Shown in pieces: positions 16,009-22,879 of a stretch of DNA of 33,755 bases. The stretch is from the NCBI RefSeq assembly GCF_013388945.1, contig NZ_JACAEH010000011.1, positions 1 through 33,755 on the forward strand, given 5' to 3'. Below the pieces are notes generated by a model, which was given only the letters and a program-made list of their open reading frames with translations, was not told the DNA's origin and did not search any database. Each line of letters starts with the position of its first letter. Positions within the stretch are counted from its first letter, which is position 1. Made by a program: the position numbers and the translations under genes. The stretch is from Nitrososphaera sp. GTDB taxonomy: Archaea; Thermoproteota; Nitrososphaeria; Nitrososphaerales; Nitrososphaeraceae.

Positions 16009-17381
16009 CTGTCGAAAAGAACGAGGAGCTAGAGTCGCTAAGGCAAAAGATACGCACGCTCACGTCGGAGATAATGGCAAAGGTGCAGGAGCGCACCGAG
16101 CTTGCAAGGCAGGTGGGCGAGGTGAAGGGCCGGCTAGGAATCGACGTCAAGGACGAGCGCGTCGAGCAGGAGATCCGCCTGATGGTTGCAAGGCAGGCAG
16201 AAAAATCCGGCATGGACAAAGAGTTTGCGCTAAGGCTGCTCAACATCTTGTTGCAAGAGTCCGAGCTTGTGCAGAAAAAGGGCCGGCCGCAAAAGGCGCG
16301 GCAGACACACCTTGGGATATTCCGCAAGGCAAAGCAGATGGAGGCGGAAGGAAAAAGGATAATCCACCTCGAGGTGGGCGAGCCGGACTACCCTGCACCC
16401 GCGCAGGTCGGAAAGGCACTATCTGAGTCGTTTGCAAAAAAGCAGTACCACTATACCGACACTCGGGGCATCCCTGCGCTGCTTGAAGCCCTCTCAAAGC
16501 AGGCCGGCGTAAAAGATGACCAGGTGATGGTAACGCCCGGCGGCAGGTTTGCCGTGTTTAGCGCAATAGCGGCGCTTGTCAAGCCCGGCGAGGAGATAAT
16601 CACGATAGAGCCGGCGTGGCCGGCGTACAGGGAATGCGCCGAATTTGTAGGCGCGCGAACAAGGGTGCTCAAGACCACGATGGAGCAGGGCTGGACTCCG
16701 AACCTGTCAGAGCTTGCATCGATGATAAACGAAAACACCCGGATGATAGCGATAAACTACCCGAACAACCCTACCGGCAAGGTTATAGACAAAAAGACGA
16801 TGGCCGGCATCGTCGCGCTTGCCCGAGACCACAACTTGCACCTTTTAAGCGACGAGGTGTACTCGGACTACTCTTTCGTCCCGTTTGAGGGCGCGCTTTC
16901 GCACAACTATGACAGGAGCATCGTCGTGTCGTCGTTTTCAAAGACCTACGCGATGACAGGATTTAGGATAGGCTACGCGGTGGCATCGGCAGACGCCATC
17001 CAAAAGATGGCAAAGGTGCAGGCTGTCGGGATAACAAGCGTTGCAGAGCCGGTACAGCGCGCGGCTCTGGCGGCGCTTGGGCAGGACGCGTCAGGAAACG
17101 TCGACCTTGTAAAGAAGAGGCTTGCGTTTCTGTCGTCGAAGGTGAAGGAGATGTCGCTCAGGTTCGTCGAGCCGGACGGCGCGATGTACGTCTACCCGCA
17201 GCTGCCTACAGGGGAGGACATGGAGCTTGTGGAAAAGTTGCTTGAAAAAGGCGTGGCTATAGCGCCGGGGAGCGGCTTTGGGGACTCGTACAGGCAGTTT
17301 GTGAGGATATCTGCCTGCAGGTCGGAAGAGGAGATGGCAGAGGGGCTTGCAATAATGGCCCGGGCGCTCCAGGGGAACTGA
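16005..17381 (+). CDS. Chorismate mutase (AroQ) fused to class I aminotransferase
   Basis: This 458-residue fusion has two parts. Residues 5-88 are an AroQ helical chorismate mutase with the active-site equivalents Arg13, Arg30, Lys41 and Glu54 and a final Gln near 89. From about residue 95 a fold-type I aminotransferase begins (KTHLGIFRKAKQM-like start, EVGEPDYPAP, YPNNPTGKV, DEVYSDY). Its PLP lysine is Lys313 in SSFSKTYAMTGFRIGY. The fusion makes prephenate and probably transaminates either prephenate or hydroxyphenylpyruvate. The start is GTG at 16005, overlapping the aroC stop. A longer frame back to 15894 lies inside aroC. TyrA follows after one base. Confidence 0.92.
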   Translation: MTVEKNEELESLRQKIRTLTSEIMAKVQERTELARQVGEVKGRLGIDVKDERVEQEIRLMVARQAEKSGMDKEFALRLLNILLQESELVQKKGRPQKARQTHLGIFRKAKQMEAEGKRIIHLEVGEPDYPAPAQVGKALSESFAKKQYHYTDTRGIPALLEALSKQAGVKDDQVMVTPGGRFAVFSAIAALVKPGEEIITIEPAWPAYRECAEFVGARTRVLKTTMEQGWTPNLSELASMINENTRMIAINYPNNPTGKVIDKKTMAGIVALARDHNLHLLSDEVYSDYSFVPFEGALSHNYDRSIVVSSFSKTYAMTGFRIGYAVASADAIQKMAKVQAVGITSVAEPVQRAALAALGQDASGNVDLVKKRLAFLSSKVKEMSLRFVEPDGAMYVYPQLPTGEDMELVEKLLEKGVAIAPGSGFGDSYRQFVRISACRSEEEMAEGLAIMARALQGN

Positions 17382-17382
17382 C

Positions 17383-18216
17383 ATGCAGGTGGCAGTAGTC
17401 GGCGCTGCCGGCAAGATGGGCTCGTGGTTTTCAGCATATTTTGCGCGCAAGGGCTTTTCTGTCAGCGCTTTTGACGTCAGGCCGTTTGCAGTTGAAGGCG
17501 TCAAGGTCGCGCCGACCCTGCGCGATTGCGTTCGCGATGCAGACCTGGTGCTCGTATGCGTTCCTGTGCAAAAGACAGCGGAACTTGTAAAGAAGTGCGA
17601 AAAGGAGATGAAGAAGGGGTCGCGCCTTGCAGAGATCTCGTCGGTAAAGAGCAAGGCGTTTGCCGCTCTAAAGGGCGTGCGCAAGGACCTGTCGGTTCTG
17701 TGCCTTCACCCGATGTTTGGGCCCGGCGCCGACATGGCAAAGAGCCAAAAGATGCTCCTCGTTCCAGTCCGCGACAGGGCCGGCGAGCAGGCCGCGGCCG
17801 AGCAGGCGTTTTCCGGGATGTCGATAAACATTATCGCTGATGCAAAGACGCACGACAGGTCGATAGCGGCTGTCCTTGGGCTGACGTACTTTGTCAACAC
17901 GGCCTTTGCCGGCGTCATCGCAAAGGAGGACTTGAAGGCGCTCAAAAGGATCGGCGGAACCACGTTTGGCGTCCAGTCGATTCTTGCAGAAAGCGTCATG
18001 ACAGACGAGCCCGAGCTTGCAGCAGCTCTTCTTCGCGACAACCCGTACGTGCGCGCGTACATGGCAAGGTACCTGAAAAGCGCGCGGGAAATAGCACGGA
18101 CGGGCAGGCTGGAGCCACTTCTGAGAAAGATAAAGCAGGACCTGCAAAAGCAGCAGGACCTGCAAGAGTCTTACAGGCGCCTGTACGGCATGCTCAGGGA
18201 CGGAAATAATACATAA
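17383..18216 (+). CDS. tyrA: Prephenate (or arogenate) dehydrogenase
   Basis: This 277-residue NAD(P)-dependent enzyme is the last tyrosine-specific dehydrogenase. The N-terminal dinucleotide-binding loop is VVGAAGKMGSWF. SSVKS and the conserved LHPMFGPG hold the catalytic Ser/His region of the TyrA family. The C-terminal half is helical, as expected for the dimerisation domain, and ends in a Gln/Lys-rich stretch. There is no ACT domain, so feedback inhibition through one is not expected. The ATG begins one base after the aminotransferase stop, so it uses prephenate from the fused mutase or arogenate from the fused aminotransferase. Confidence 0.92.
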   Translation: MQVAVVGAAGKMGSWFSAYFARKGFSVSAFDVRPFAVEGVKVAPTLRDCVRDADLVLVCVPVQKTAELVKKCEKEMKKGSRLAEISSVKSKAFAALKGVRKDLSVLCLHPMFGPGADMAKSQKMLLVPVRDRAGEQAAAEQAFSGMSINIIADAKTHDRSIAAVLGLTYFVNTAFAGVIAKEDLKALKRIGGTTFGVQSILAESVMTDEPELAAALLRDNPYVRAYMARYLKSAREIARTGRLEPLLRKIKQDLQKQQDLQESYRRLYGMLRDGNNT

Positions 18217-18237
18217 GCGCCCTTCCATTGTACTGGC

Positions 18238-18480
18238 ATGACGCTTCTCTGGCGCGACCAGTGGCTCAAGCCCCTCACCGACGGCGACGCCGGGACAGAC
18301 AGGTGCGCCCTCTGCGGCAAAAAGTTTGGCAGGATAGAGTTTGTGACTGCGTGCGACTTTTGCGGGATAGGGGTCATGCACGACCAGTGCGCCAACAGGC
18401 ACATCCTTGCAAAGCACCGAAAGGAGGTTGATGCCAAGATAGCCTCCCACCGCGACAAGCCGCTCCACGACTTCCAGTAA
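18238..18480 (+). CDS. Small cysteine/histidine-rich zinc protein
   Basis: This 80-residue protein is probably built round a two-zinc cross-brace or treble-clef fold. The ligands visible are Cys23-x2-Cys26, Cys39-x2-Cys42, His48-x2-Cys51 and His55 or His60. This series resembles FYVE/RING/PHD-like binuclear zinc domains, but the family is not certain. A basic helix (AKHRKEVDAK) follows. A leaderless ATG lies about 27 bases after an AATACATAA box that overlaps the tyrA stop. Function is unknown; a nucleic acid or protein interaction is plausible. Confidence 0.7.
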   Translation: MTLLWRDQWLKPLTDGDAGTDRCALCGKKFGRIEFVTACDFCGIGVMHDQCANRHILAKHRKEVDAKIASHRDKPLHDFQ

Positions 18481-18539
18481 AAATGTCAACAAAGTTTGCG
18501 CTGCCCTCTTTTTAGATACCTGCGCCAACAAGGCTTGGA

Positions 18540-19115
18540 TTGTCTGGGAAACTGTTCACGTTCAACGCCAGCTCGTTCACGCTTGACGCCGCGGTAGAAA
18601 GCCTCCTCCGGTCGAGGGGCGCCATAACACTCGATTTCGGCCAGTCTGCCTACATCAATTCCGACCTCGTACCCCTCATAATGGCAGAACTTGTAGAGAA
18701 GTCGTCATCTGCCGCAAGCGAGGAGCTTGTAGCGCAGCTAAAGGCAGAGATTGCGCGCTCTCAGGCCCAGAGCCAAAAGATGGCCGAAGACGGCGCCAGG
18801 CTTGTACAGCAGCTGAAATCTGCGGGCGCAGAAGTGGCGTCCCTCAAGGAGCAGCTTGCAGGCGCAAACAGGACAATCGAGTCGCTAAAAGCTGAAAGCG
18901 CGCGGCTCCAAGTCGCGCAGAAAAGCGCGCCGGCACCGGCAATCGACAGGGCGCAGTACGACAAGGTGGTCCGCGAGCTGCAGCAGCTAAAGGCGCAAAA
19001 CGCGGAGGCGATAACGTCGCTCAAGGTGCTCGAAGACGAGAACGAGGAGCTCCGGGAAGAGCTGGACTCGCTCAAGGGCCAGACAAAGCCCGCGCCGGCG
19101 CCAAAAGCCGGCTGA
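18540..19115 (+). CDS. Coiled-coil protein, unknown function
   Basis: This 191-residue protein has a globular N-terminus of about 55 residues (strand-rich, ending LVPLIMAELVEK). A long heptad-rich coiled coil runs from about residue 58 to 180, broken near residue 130 by an Ala/Pro stretch, and a Pro/Ala/Lys tail (KPAPAPKAG) closes it. It has no cysteines and no membrane segment. The start TTG at 18540 sits about 27 bases after TTTTTAGATA. It could be a structural or scaffolding protein. The globular head, rather than the coil, would be the part to search with. Confidence 0.68.
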   Translation: MSGKLFTFNASSFTLDAAVESLLRSRGAITLDFGQSAYINSDLVPLIMAELVEKSSSAASEELVAQLKAEIARSQAQSQKMAEDGARLVQQLKSAGAEVASLKEQLAGANRTIESLKAESARLQVAQKSAPAPAIDRAQYDKVVRELQQLKAQNAEAITSLKVLEDENEELREELDSLKGQTKPAPAPKAG

Positions 19116-19130
19116 TCCCGTTTTTAAGAC

Positions 19131-19138
19131 TTATATAA
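19131..19138 (+). promoter_or_regulatory. TATA box of the 54-residue membrane protein
   Basis: TTATATAA is centred 27 bases before the ATG at 19162 and is the best TATA match in this part of the window. It strongly suggests that the small frame behind it is expressed. Confidence 0.65.
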
Positions 19139-19161
19139 CCAAGACAGGCGAAATCCCCTCG

Positions 19162-19326
19162 ATGGTTGAAAAGATGACTGCCGTGTGGCTGATTATACTG
19201 ACTTTGATCGTATGCGCAGCCGTTCCGGGCATCCTGATTTACGTCACCACTGTGCCTGCTGCAAAACTGCTCGCAGGCTTCCAGATGGCTGACGCCGTCG
19301 CCCACGTGATTGCCATCAGGCAGTAA
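19162..19326 (+). CDS. 54-residue single-span membrane protein
   Basis: A short open frame reads ATG to TAA, with one clear transmembrane segment at about residues 8-29 (VWLIILTLIVCAAVPGILIY). A short amphipathic, Ala-rich tail (about residues 34-54) follows it. The N-terminus is short and charged (MVEKM). It has a near-perfect TATA box at leaderless distance, which is the main reason to call it. The next gene has its own box immediately after the stop. The family is not recognised. Possible roles are a small subunit or regulator of a membrane complex, with no direct evidence for either. Confidence 0.62.
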   Translation: MVEKMTAVWLIILTLIVCAAVPGILIYVTTVPAAKLLAGFQMADAVAHVIAIRQ

Positions 19327-19363
19327 CCCAAGTCTTTTTAACTTTTTACAGGCAGGTATCTCC

Positions 19364-19840
19364 ATGGGTTTTGGGCCGTCAGAGGGCGCGGAGAAAAAGA
19401 GGCGCCTTGTCTGGTCGATGGTTCTTCTTGCAGTCGTGGTAGTGGGCGCAGGCGCGGCCACGATGGCAGTGACTGGCTATTTCAGAGAGCGCGACCCCAT
19501 CTACCAGTGCATAGGCGACCCACGCTCGCAGCCATTCCAGCTTTCGGTGCCGATAACAGTAACAGAAGACGGCGTTCCTGTCAGGGTGGCAAGCGGGATT
19601 GGCATGACGCAGGATTGCACGCTTCCCGTCCACACGCTTGAAGAAGGCGTCATTCACGTGGCATACAAAGAACAGTATCCATTTACGCTCGGGCACTTCC
19701 TCTACAACTGGAAGATAGACCTGACAAAGTACGACACGACGGTGTACGTCAACGGCCAGAGGCACACAGACGGCTCGTTTCTGGACATCGTGCTCCGCGA
19801 CGGCGACCAGATACGCGTCGAGTTTGTGAGCAGAAGCTAA
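19364..19840 (+). CDS. Membrane-anchored extracytoplasmic protein (IGM...HT...IHV...FTLG type)
   Basis: This 158-residue protein has a basic N-terminus, one hydrophobic anchor at about residues 15-37 and an outward domain. The pattern GIGMTQDC-HTLEEGVIHVAYKEQ-FTLGHFLYNW is like a widespread but uncharacterised family. In that family I remember HTHDxxGxIHIE and FTLGxFFxxW. Here one of the usual histidines is replaced, leaving His90 and His98. Cys49 and Cys85 could form a disulfide. I use the ATG at 19364, behind a TTTTTAA box at about 19335-19341. An in-frame ATG at 19310 lies within the preceding small gene. The function is unknown; metal binding is possible. Confidence 0.68.
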   Translation: MGFGPSEGAEKKRRLVWSMVLLAVVVVGAGAATMAVTGYFRERDPIYQCIGDPRSQPFQLSVPITVTEDGVPVRVASGIGMTQDCTLPVHTLEEGVIHVAYKEQYPFTLGHFLYNWKIDLTKYDTTVYVNGQRHTDGSFLDIVLRDGDQIRVEFVSRS

Positions 19841-19868
19841 AATAACATGCCTGCACAAAGGCAGGTAA

Positions 19869-20294
19869 TTGAAGGAGATCCGGACCGAGATAGACATCGG
19901 CGCAAGCCCGTCCAGAGTCTGGCAGGTGCTGACGGACTTTTCAAGCTACCCGCAGTGGAACCCGTTCATACGCAGGATAGAAGGCGAGCTGGTGGAAGGG
20001 GCCAAGCTCCACATCCACATCACCACGCCGGCAGGCGCAAACCGCGAGTACTCGCCAAAGGTCACGCGGGTGGCGCCGGAGCAGGAGCTGCGCTGGCTCG
20101 GCAAGATGCCCGGGCTACTTTCTGGCGAGCACATCTTTGTGATAGAGCGCGTAAGCGAAAAAAGCGTGCGCCTTGTGCACAGGGAGGTGTTTGGCGGCCT
20201 GCTCACCTCGTTTTTCGGCTCCAGCCTTGACAACGACGTCAAGAAGGGCTTTGAGGAGATGAACGCCGCCCTCAAAAAGAGGGCCGAAGGCTAG
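19869..20294 (+). CDS. SRPBCC (START/Bet v1-like) family protein
   Basis: This 141-residue single-domain protein belongs to the SRPBCC hydrophobic-pocket superfamily. The diagnostic start is IDIGASPSRVWQVLTDFSSYPQWNPFIRRIEG, followed by strands with LRWLGKMPGLLSGEHIF and a long C-terminal helix with DVKKGFEEMNAALKKR. This arrangement closes a ligand cavity. Members bind or process lipids, polyketides or other hydrophobic small molecules; the ligand cannot be told here. The start is a TTG at 19869. Its neighbours are a membrane protein and a J-protein, with no obvious pathway link. Confidence 0.85.
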   Translation: MKEIRTEIDIGASPSRVWQVLTDFSSYPQWNPFIRRIEGELVEGAKLHIHITTPAGANREYSPKVTRVAPEQELRWLGKMPGLLSGEHIFVIERVSEKSVRLVHREVFGGLLTSFFGSSLDNDVKKGFEEMNAALKKRAEG

Positions 20295-20333
20295 CAGCGA
20301 CAGTTTATTTACGACTTTGACGCGCAGGTACCT

Positions 20334-20744
20334 GTGCCAGACTATTACCGCGAGCTTGGGCTGGCGCCGGGAGCCTCACAGGAAGAGATAAAAAAGTCGT
20401 TTCGCGCCCTTGCGCTGAAATACCACCCAGACAAGAACAGAAACTCTGAAGAATCCCGGCAAAAGTTCATGAAAGTAGTCGAGGCTTACGAGGTGCTGTC
20501 AAACGAGCAGGCGCGCAGAAAATACGACGAAAACCCGTCGCATGCGCCGGGCCACGCGTGGACGCCGCCGGCAGACTTTGGGACCGTCTACAGCTATGAC
20601 GAGATAAAGAGGCAGTACAGGCAGACGTTCCGCGGCGGCATGTGGGACATCAGCGACGCGGCAAGCCGCGGGATGTGGAAGTTTACGGTCGCGCTGTTTT
20701 GCGGGCTGGCAGCGCTTGTAGCCCTTATCCTTCTTGCAAGCTAG
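20334..20744 (+). CDS. Membrane-anchored J-domain protein
   Basis: This 136-residue protein opens with a complete J domain (about residues 3-65: [20 protein letters not shown], the HPD motif at 31-33, [14 protein letters not shown]). It ends with one transmembrane helix at about 116-135. A linker with [16 protein letters not shown] lies between. It has no Gly/Phe region or zinc domain, so it is not a full DnaJ. J domains stimulate the ATPase of DnaK/Hsp70, and the C-terminal anchor would recruit the chaperone to the membrane. The start is GTG at 20334, about 27 bases after a TTTATTTAC box. It overlaps the convergent small gene by 4 bases. Confidence 0.88.
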   Translation: MPDYYRELGLAPGASQEEIKKSFRALALKYHPDKNRNSEESRQKFMKVVEAYEVLSNEQARRKYDENPSHAPGHAWTPPADFGTVYSYDEIKRQYRQTFRGGMWDISDAASRGMWKFTVALFCGLAALVALILLAS

Positions 20745-20959
20745 TGCCTGTGCCTCTTGCGCCGGTGCTCTTCTTCCTTCTCCTTGTTCCTGTCGTAGGA
20801 GAAATACTTGTATGCAAAGAATGCTCCTATGATAAAGCCCGGAGCAGAGATCAACAGAAGGGACGAGTCACCGACTCCGAGGGTCATGACAATCGCAAGC
20901 CCTGCGGAAGCAAAAGATGCCAGCATGAACATGAGCGGAATCTGCTTTCCTACAGCCAA
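20741..20959 (-). CDS. Small two-span membrane protein
   Basis: This gene encodes 72 residues if the TTG at 20959 is used. There are two hydrophobic segments ([20 protein letters not shown] and [20 protein letters not shown]) and a very basic tail with [16 protein letters not shown]. The TTG is chosen because a CTTATA box on the minus strand (20984-20989) lies 27 bases upstream. A longer frame to 21052 would add 31 residues of low-complexity leader upstream of the box. The family is not recognised. The charged tail suggests a cytoplasmic contact with nucleic acid or ribosomes, but this is only a guess. Confidence 0.6.
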   Translation of the reverse strand: MAVGKQIPLMFMLASFASAGLAIVMTLGVGDSSLLLISAPGFIIGAFFAYKYFSYDRNKEKEEEHRRKRHRH

Positions 20960-20983
20960 ATCACCTACCCTTGCAGAGGACGG

Positions 20984-20989
20984 TATAAG
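20984..20989 (-). promoter_or_regulatory. TATA-like box of the 72-residue membrane protein
   Basis: CTTATA on the minus strand is 27 bases before the TTG at 20959. It sets the short start rather than the longer open frame. Confidence 0.5.
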
Positions 20990-21027
20990 TCGTTTTCTGT
21001 CTTCTCGGCTTTGTAAAAAAAAGTCTA

Positions 21028-21134
21028 CCTTAAAAGAACTAATTCTGCGCACGAGATTGTTTTTTGCCTCTTGCCATCCTGCAAAATTGTATCATTTTTT
21101 CGTGCTCAAAATGTTACACAATGTAACATTTTTT
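21028..21134 (+). ncRNA. Candidate small RNA with a terminator-like hairpin
   Basis: In the AT-rich gap between two divergent genes, a TTAAAAG box at about 21030-21036 would start a plus-strand transcript near 21057. The stretch ends in a perfect 11-base inverted repeat at 21108-21132 followed by a run of T. No coding frame is convincing here. The class of RNA is unknown, and the hairpin may instead be a regulator site. The coordinates include the box. Confidence 0.3.
21108..21132. repeat. Perfect 11-base inverted repeat with 3-base loop
   Basis: AAAATGTTACA at 21108-21118 is the exact reverse complement of TGTAACATTTT at 21122-21132, with CAA between. On the plus strand a T-run continues to 21134. 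It is either a hairpin terminator or a two-fold symmetric operator site. It lies 98 bases upstream of the ATP synthase subunit gene. Confidence 0.75.
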
Positions 21135-21230
21135 CTGCAGGTAGAAAAGGGGTCAGGACCTGTCCGGATTGGGTACAAAGCCTGTCTTCTCAAAAAGAAT
21201 AAAAAGGGAAGCAGGACAAGCGCCACCAAG

Positions 21231-21527
21231 ATGCGAATCATTGCCATCGGAAGTCGCGTGTTCGTGACCAGCTTCCAGCTCGCCGGCGTCAAGGGCGTCA
21301 AGGTCGAGTCGCCGGCAGAGGCGCTTGCAGAGATAAACAAGATGGGCGACGCAAGCGACGTGGGGCTCGTCCTTCTGAGCGACGACATCGGCAAGGAGAT
21401 CCGCGTCCCGCTGACAAACCTTCGCGCAAAGAGGCCCATTCCGCTCATATTCGAGCTGCCGTCGCCGGGTAGCAAGAAGGAAAAGGTGGACTATCGCGCG
21501 CTGCTCAAGCAGATTCTAGGCGTTTAA
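21231..21527 (+). CDS. atpF: A-type ATP synthase subunit F
   Basis: This 98-residue protein matches the small F subunit of the archaeal A1Ao ATP synthase, part of the central stalk. The family pattern is MRIIAIGSRVFVTSFQLAGVKGV, an alternating alpha/beta domain with DVGLVLLSDDIGKEI, then PLIFELPSPGS and a C-terminal helix YRALLKQIL. The ATG at 21231 gives the normal length of about 100 residues. The open frame extends far upstream but that part is intergenic in character. ATAAAAA at about 21198-21204 gives a nearly leaderless start. No other ATP synthase subunit gene is in the window, so this one is transcribed alone. Confidence 0.85.
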   Translation: MRIIAIGSRVFVTSFQLAGVKGVKVESPAEALAEINKMGDASDVGLVLLSDDIGKEIRVPLTNLRAKRPIPLIFELPSPGSKKEKVDYRALLKQILGV

Positions 21528-21570
21528 GTCTTTTTCAATACATAATAGCGAGAAACGCCTATTTTGAGCA

Positions 21571-22845
21571 TTGAAGAGGGGTCTCGTCGCGGTTATAGCC
21601 GGCATTATCATCGCGGCGGCCGTTGCAGCGGGTGTTGCGGCATGGCAGCCGGGCAGTGGGCCCGCAGGAATAGGCGACGGCTTGGGAACAAACGACACCA
21701 TTTCTGCAGACAAGAGCCCTGCCGATCCGTTCACGCCAATACCTGACTCGAACCTGCCCAGGCTGAGCGATCCTTCTCTGAAAGTCGAAAAGGTAGTGGA
21801 AGGACTGTCGGCGCCAACCAGCATGGTCTTTGTCGGCGACGACATGATAATCACGCAAAAGAACGACGGCAACGTCCGGCTGGTCGTCGACGGCACGCTT
21901 CAGAGGCAGCCTGCGCTGACGTTTGACGTGGAGAATGCAAGCGAGCGTGGGCTGCTCGGCGTCGCATACAGTGAGAACAGGGTGTTCTTTTACCTCACAG
22001 AATCCACTGGCCTTGACACGCGCCAGCGCGTCTACAGGTACGACCTGCAGGACGGGACGCTTGCCAACAGGGCCATGATACTTGACCTGCCGGGGACTCC
22101 TGGACCAAACCACGACGGCGGCAAGATCCTGGTAGGCCCTGACGGCTACCTGTACGCGGTGATAGGCGACCTGAACAGAAACGGCATGCTGCAGAACTAT
22201 CCCGACGGGCCTGCACCTGACGACACTTCTGTCATTTTAAAAGTCGACTTTGACGGCAGGCCTGTCGCAGACGTGCTTTCGGGAAGGGACGGCCTTGCAA
22301 GCTATTACGCCTACGGCATCCGCAACGGCTTTGGGCTTGACTTTGATCCGCTTACAGATGTTCTGTGGATGACTGAAAACGGGCCGAATATCTACGACGA
22401 GATAAACATAGTCGAGCCGGGTTTTAACAGCGGTTGGGAGCGCGTCATGGGGCCCATATCAAGGACGTCTGCAGACGAGGGCGACCTTGTGATGTTTGAG
22501 GGCGCCCATTACGACGACCCGCTGTTCAGCTGGAGACAGCCTGTGGGAGTGACTGACATCGAGTTTCTCAACTCGACTAGGCTTGGCGAGAAATACGAGA
22601 ACAACATCTTTGCCGGCGACATCAACAACGGCAACCTCTACTACTTTGAGGTGAACGAGGAGCGGGACGGCCTGGTGCTTGGAGGCGCCCTCTCAGACCT
22701 CGTCGCCGACAGCGACAGCGAGCTTGAGGCGGTAACCATCGGCACGGGATTTAGGGGCATAACCGACGTCGAGACAGGGCCTGACGTCTACCTCTACGTC
22801 CTCTCGTACAGCGGAAGCGTGTACCGCATAGTGCCGGCCCGGTAA
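21571..22845 (+). CDS. PQQ-type soluble aldose/glucose-sorbosone dehydrogenase
   Basis: This 424-residue protein is a six-bladed beta-propeller of the glucose/sorbosone dehydrogenase family. Its members oxidise sugars with pyrroloquinoline quinone outside the cytoplasm. It starts with a signal or anchor segment (residues 4-25, rich in Ala/Val/Ile) and a low-complexity linker. It then shows GLSAPTSMVFVGDD, ASERGLLGVAY, PGPNHDGGKILVGPDGYLYAVIGD (with the catalytic His), YAYGIRNGFGLDFDP, WMTENGPNIYDEINIVEPGFNSGWE and a final YSGSVYRIV. The start is a TTG at 21571, behind a CATAAT box near 21540. Whether the organism makes PQQ cannot be seen, so the cofactor is inferred from family. Confidence 0.87.
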   Translation: MKRGLVAVIAGIIIAAAVAAGVAAWQPGSGPAGIGDGLGTNDTISADKSPADPFTPIPDSNLPRLSDPSLKVEKVVEGLSAPTSMVFVGDDMIITQKNDGNVRLVVDGTLQRQPALTFDVENASERGLLGVAYSENRVFFYLTESTGLDTRQRVYRYDLQDGTLANRAMILDLPGTPGPNHDGGKILVGPDGYLYAVIGDLNRNGMLQNYPDGPAPDDTSVILKVDFDGRPVADVLSGRDGLASYYAYGIRNGFGLDFDPLTDVLWMTENGPNIYDEINIVEPGFNSGWERVMGPISRTSADEGDLVMFEGAHYDDPLFSWRQPVGVTDIEFLNSTRLGEKYENNIFAGDINNGNLYYFEVNEERDGLVLGGALSDLVADSDSELEAVTIGTGFRGITDVETGPDVYLYVLSYSGSVYRIVPAR

Positions 22846-22879
22846 ACTATTATGCTGGCAGGCTCTACTGCAGACAGCC

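Noticed and set aside
17668-18531. A 287-codon open frame on the minus strand.
   Set aside because: It runs across tyrA and the zinc protein gene on the other strand, with no sensible domain or promoter.
20960-21052. A 31-residue N-terminal extension of the small membrane protein at 20741.
   Set aside because: It would start upstream of the TATA-like box that fits the TTG at 20959, and the added residues look non-coding.
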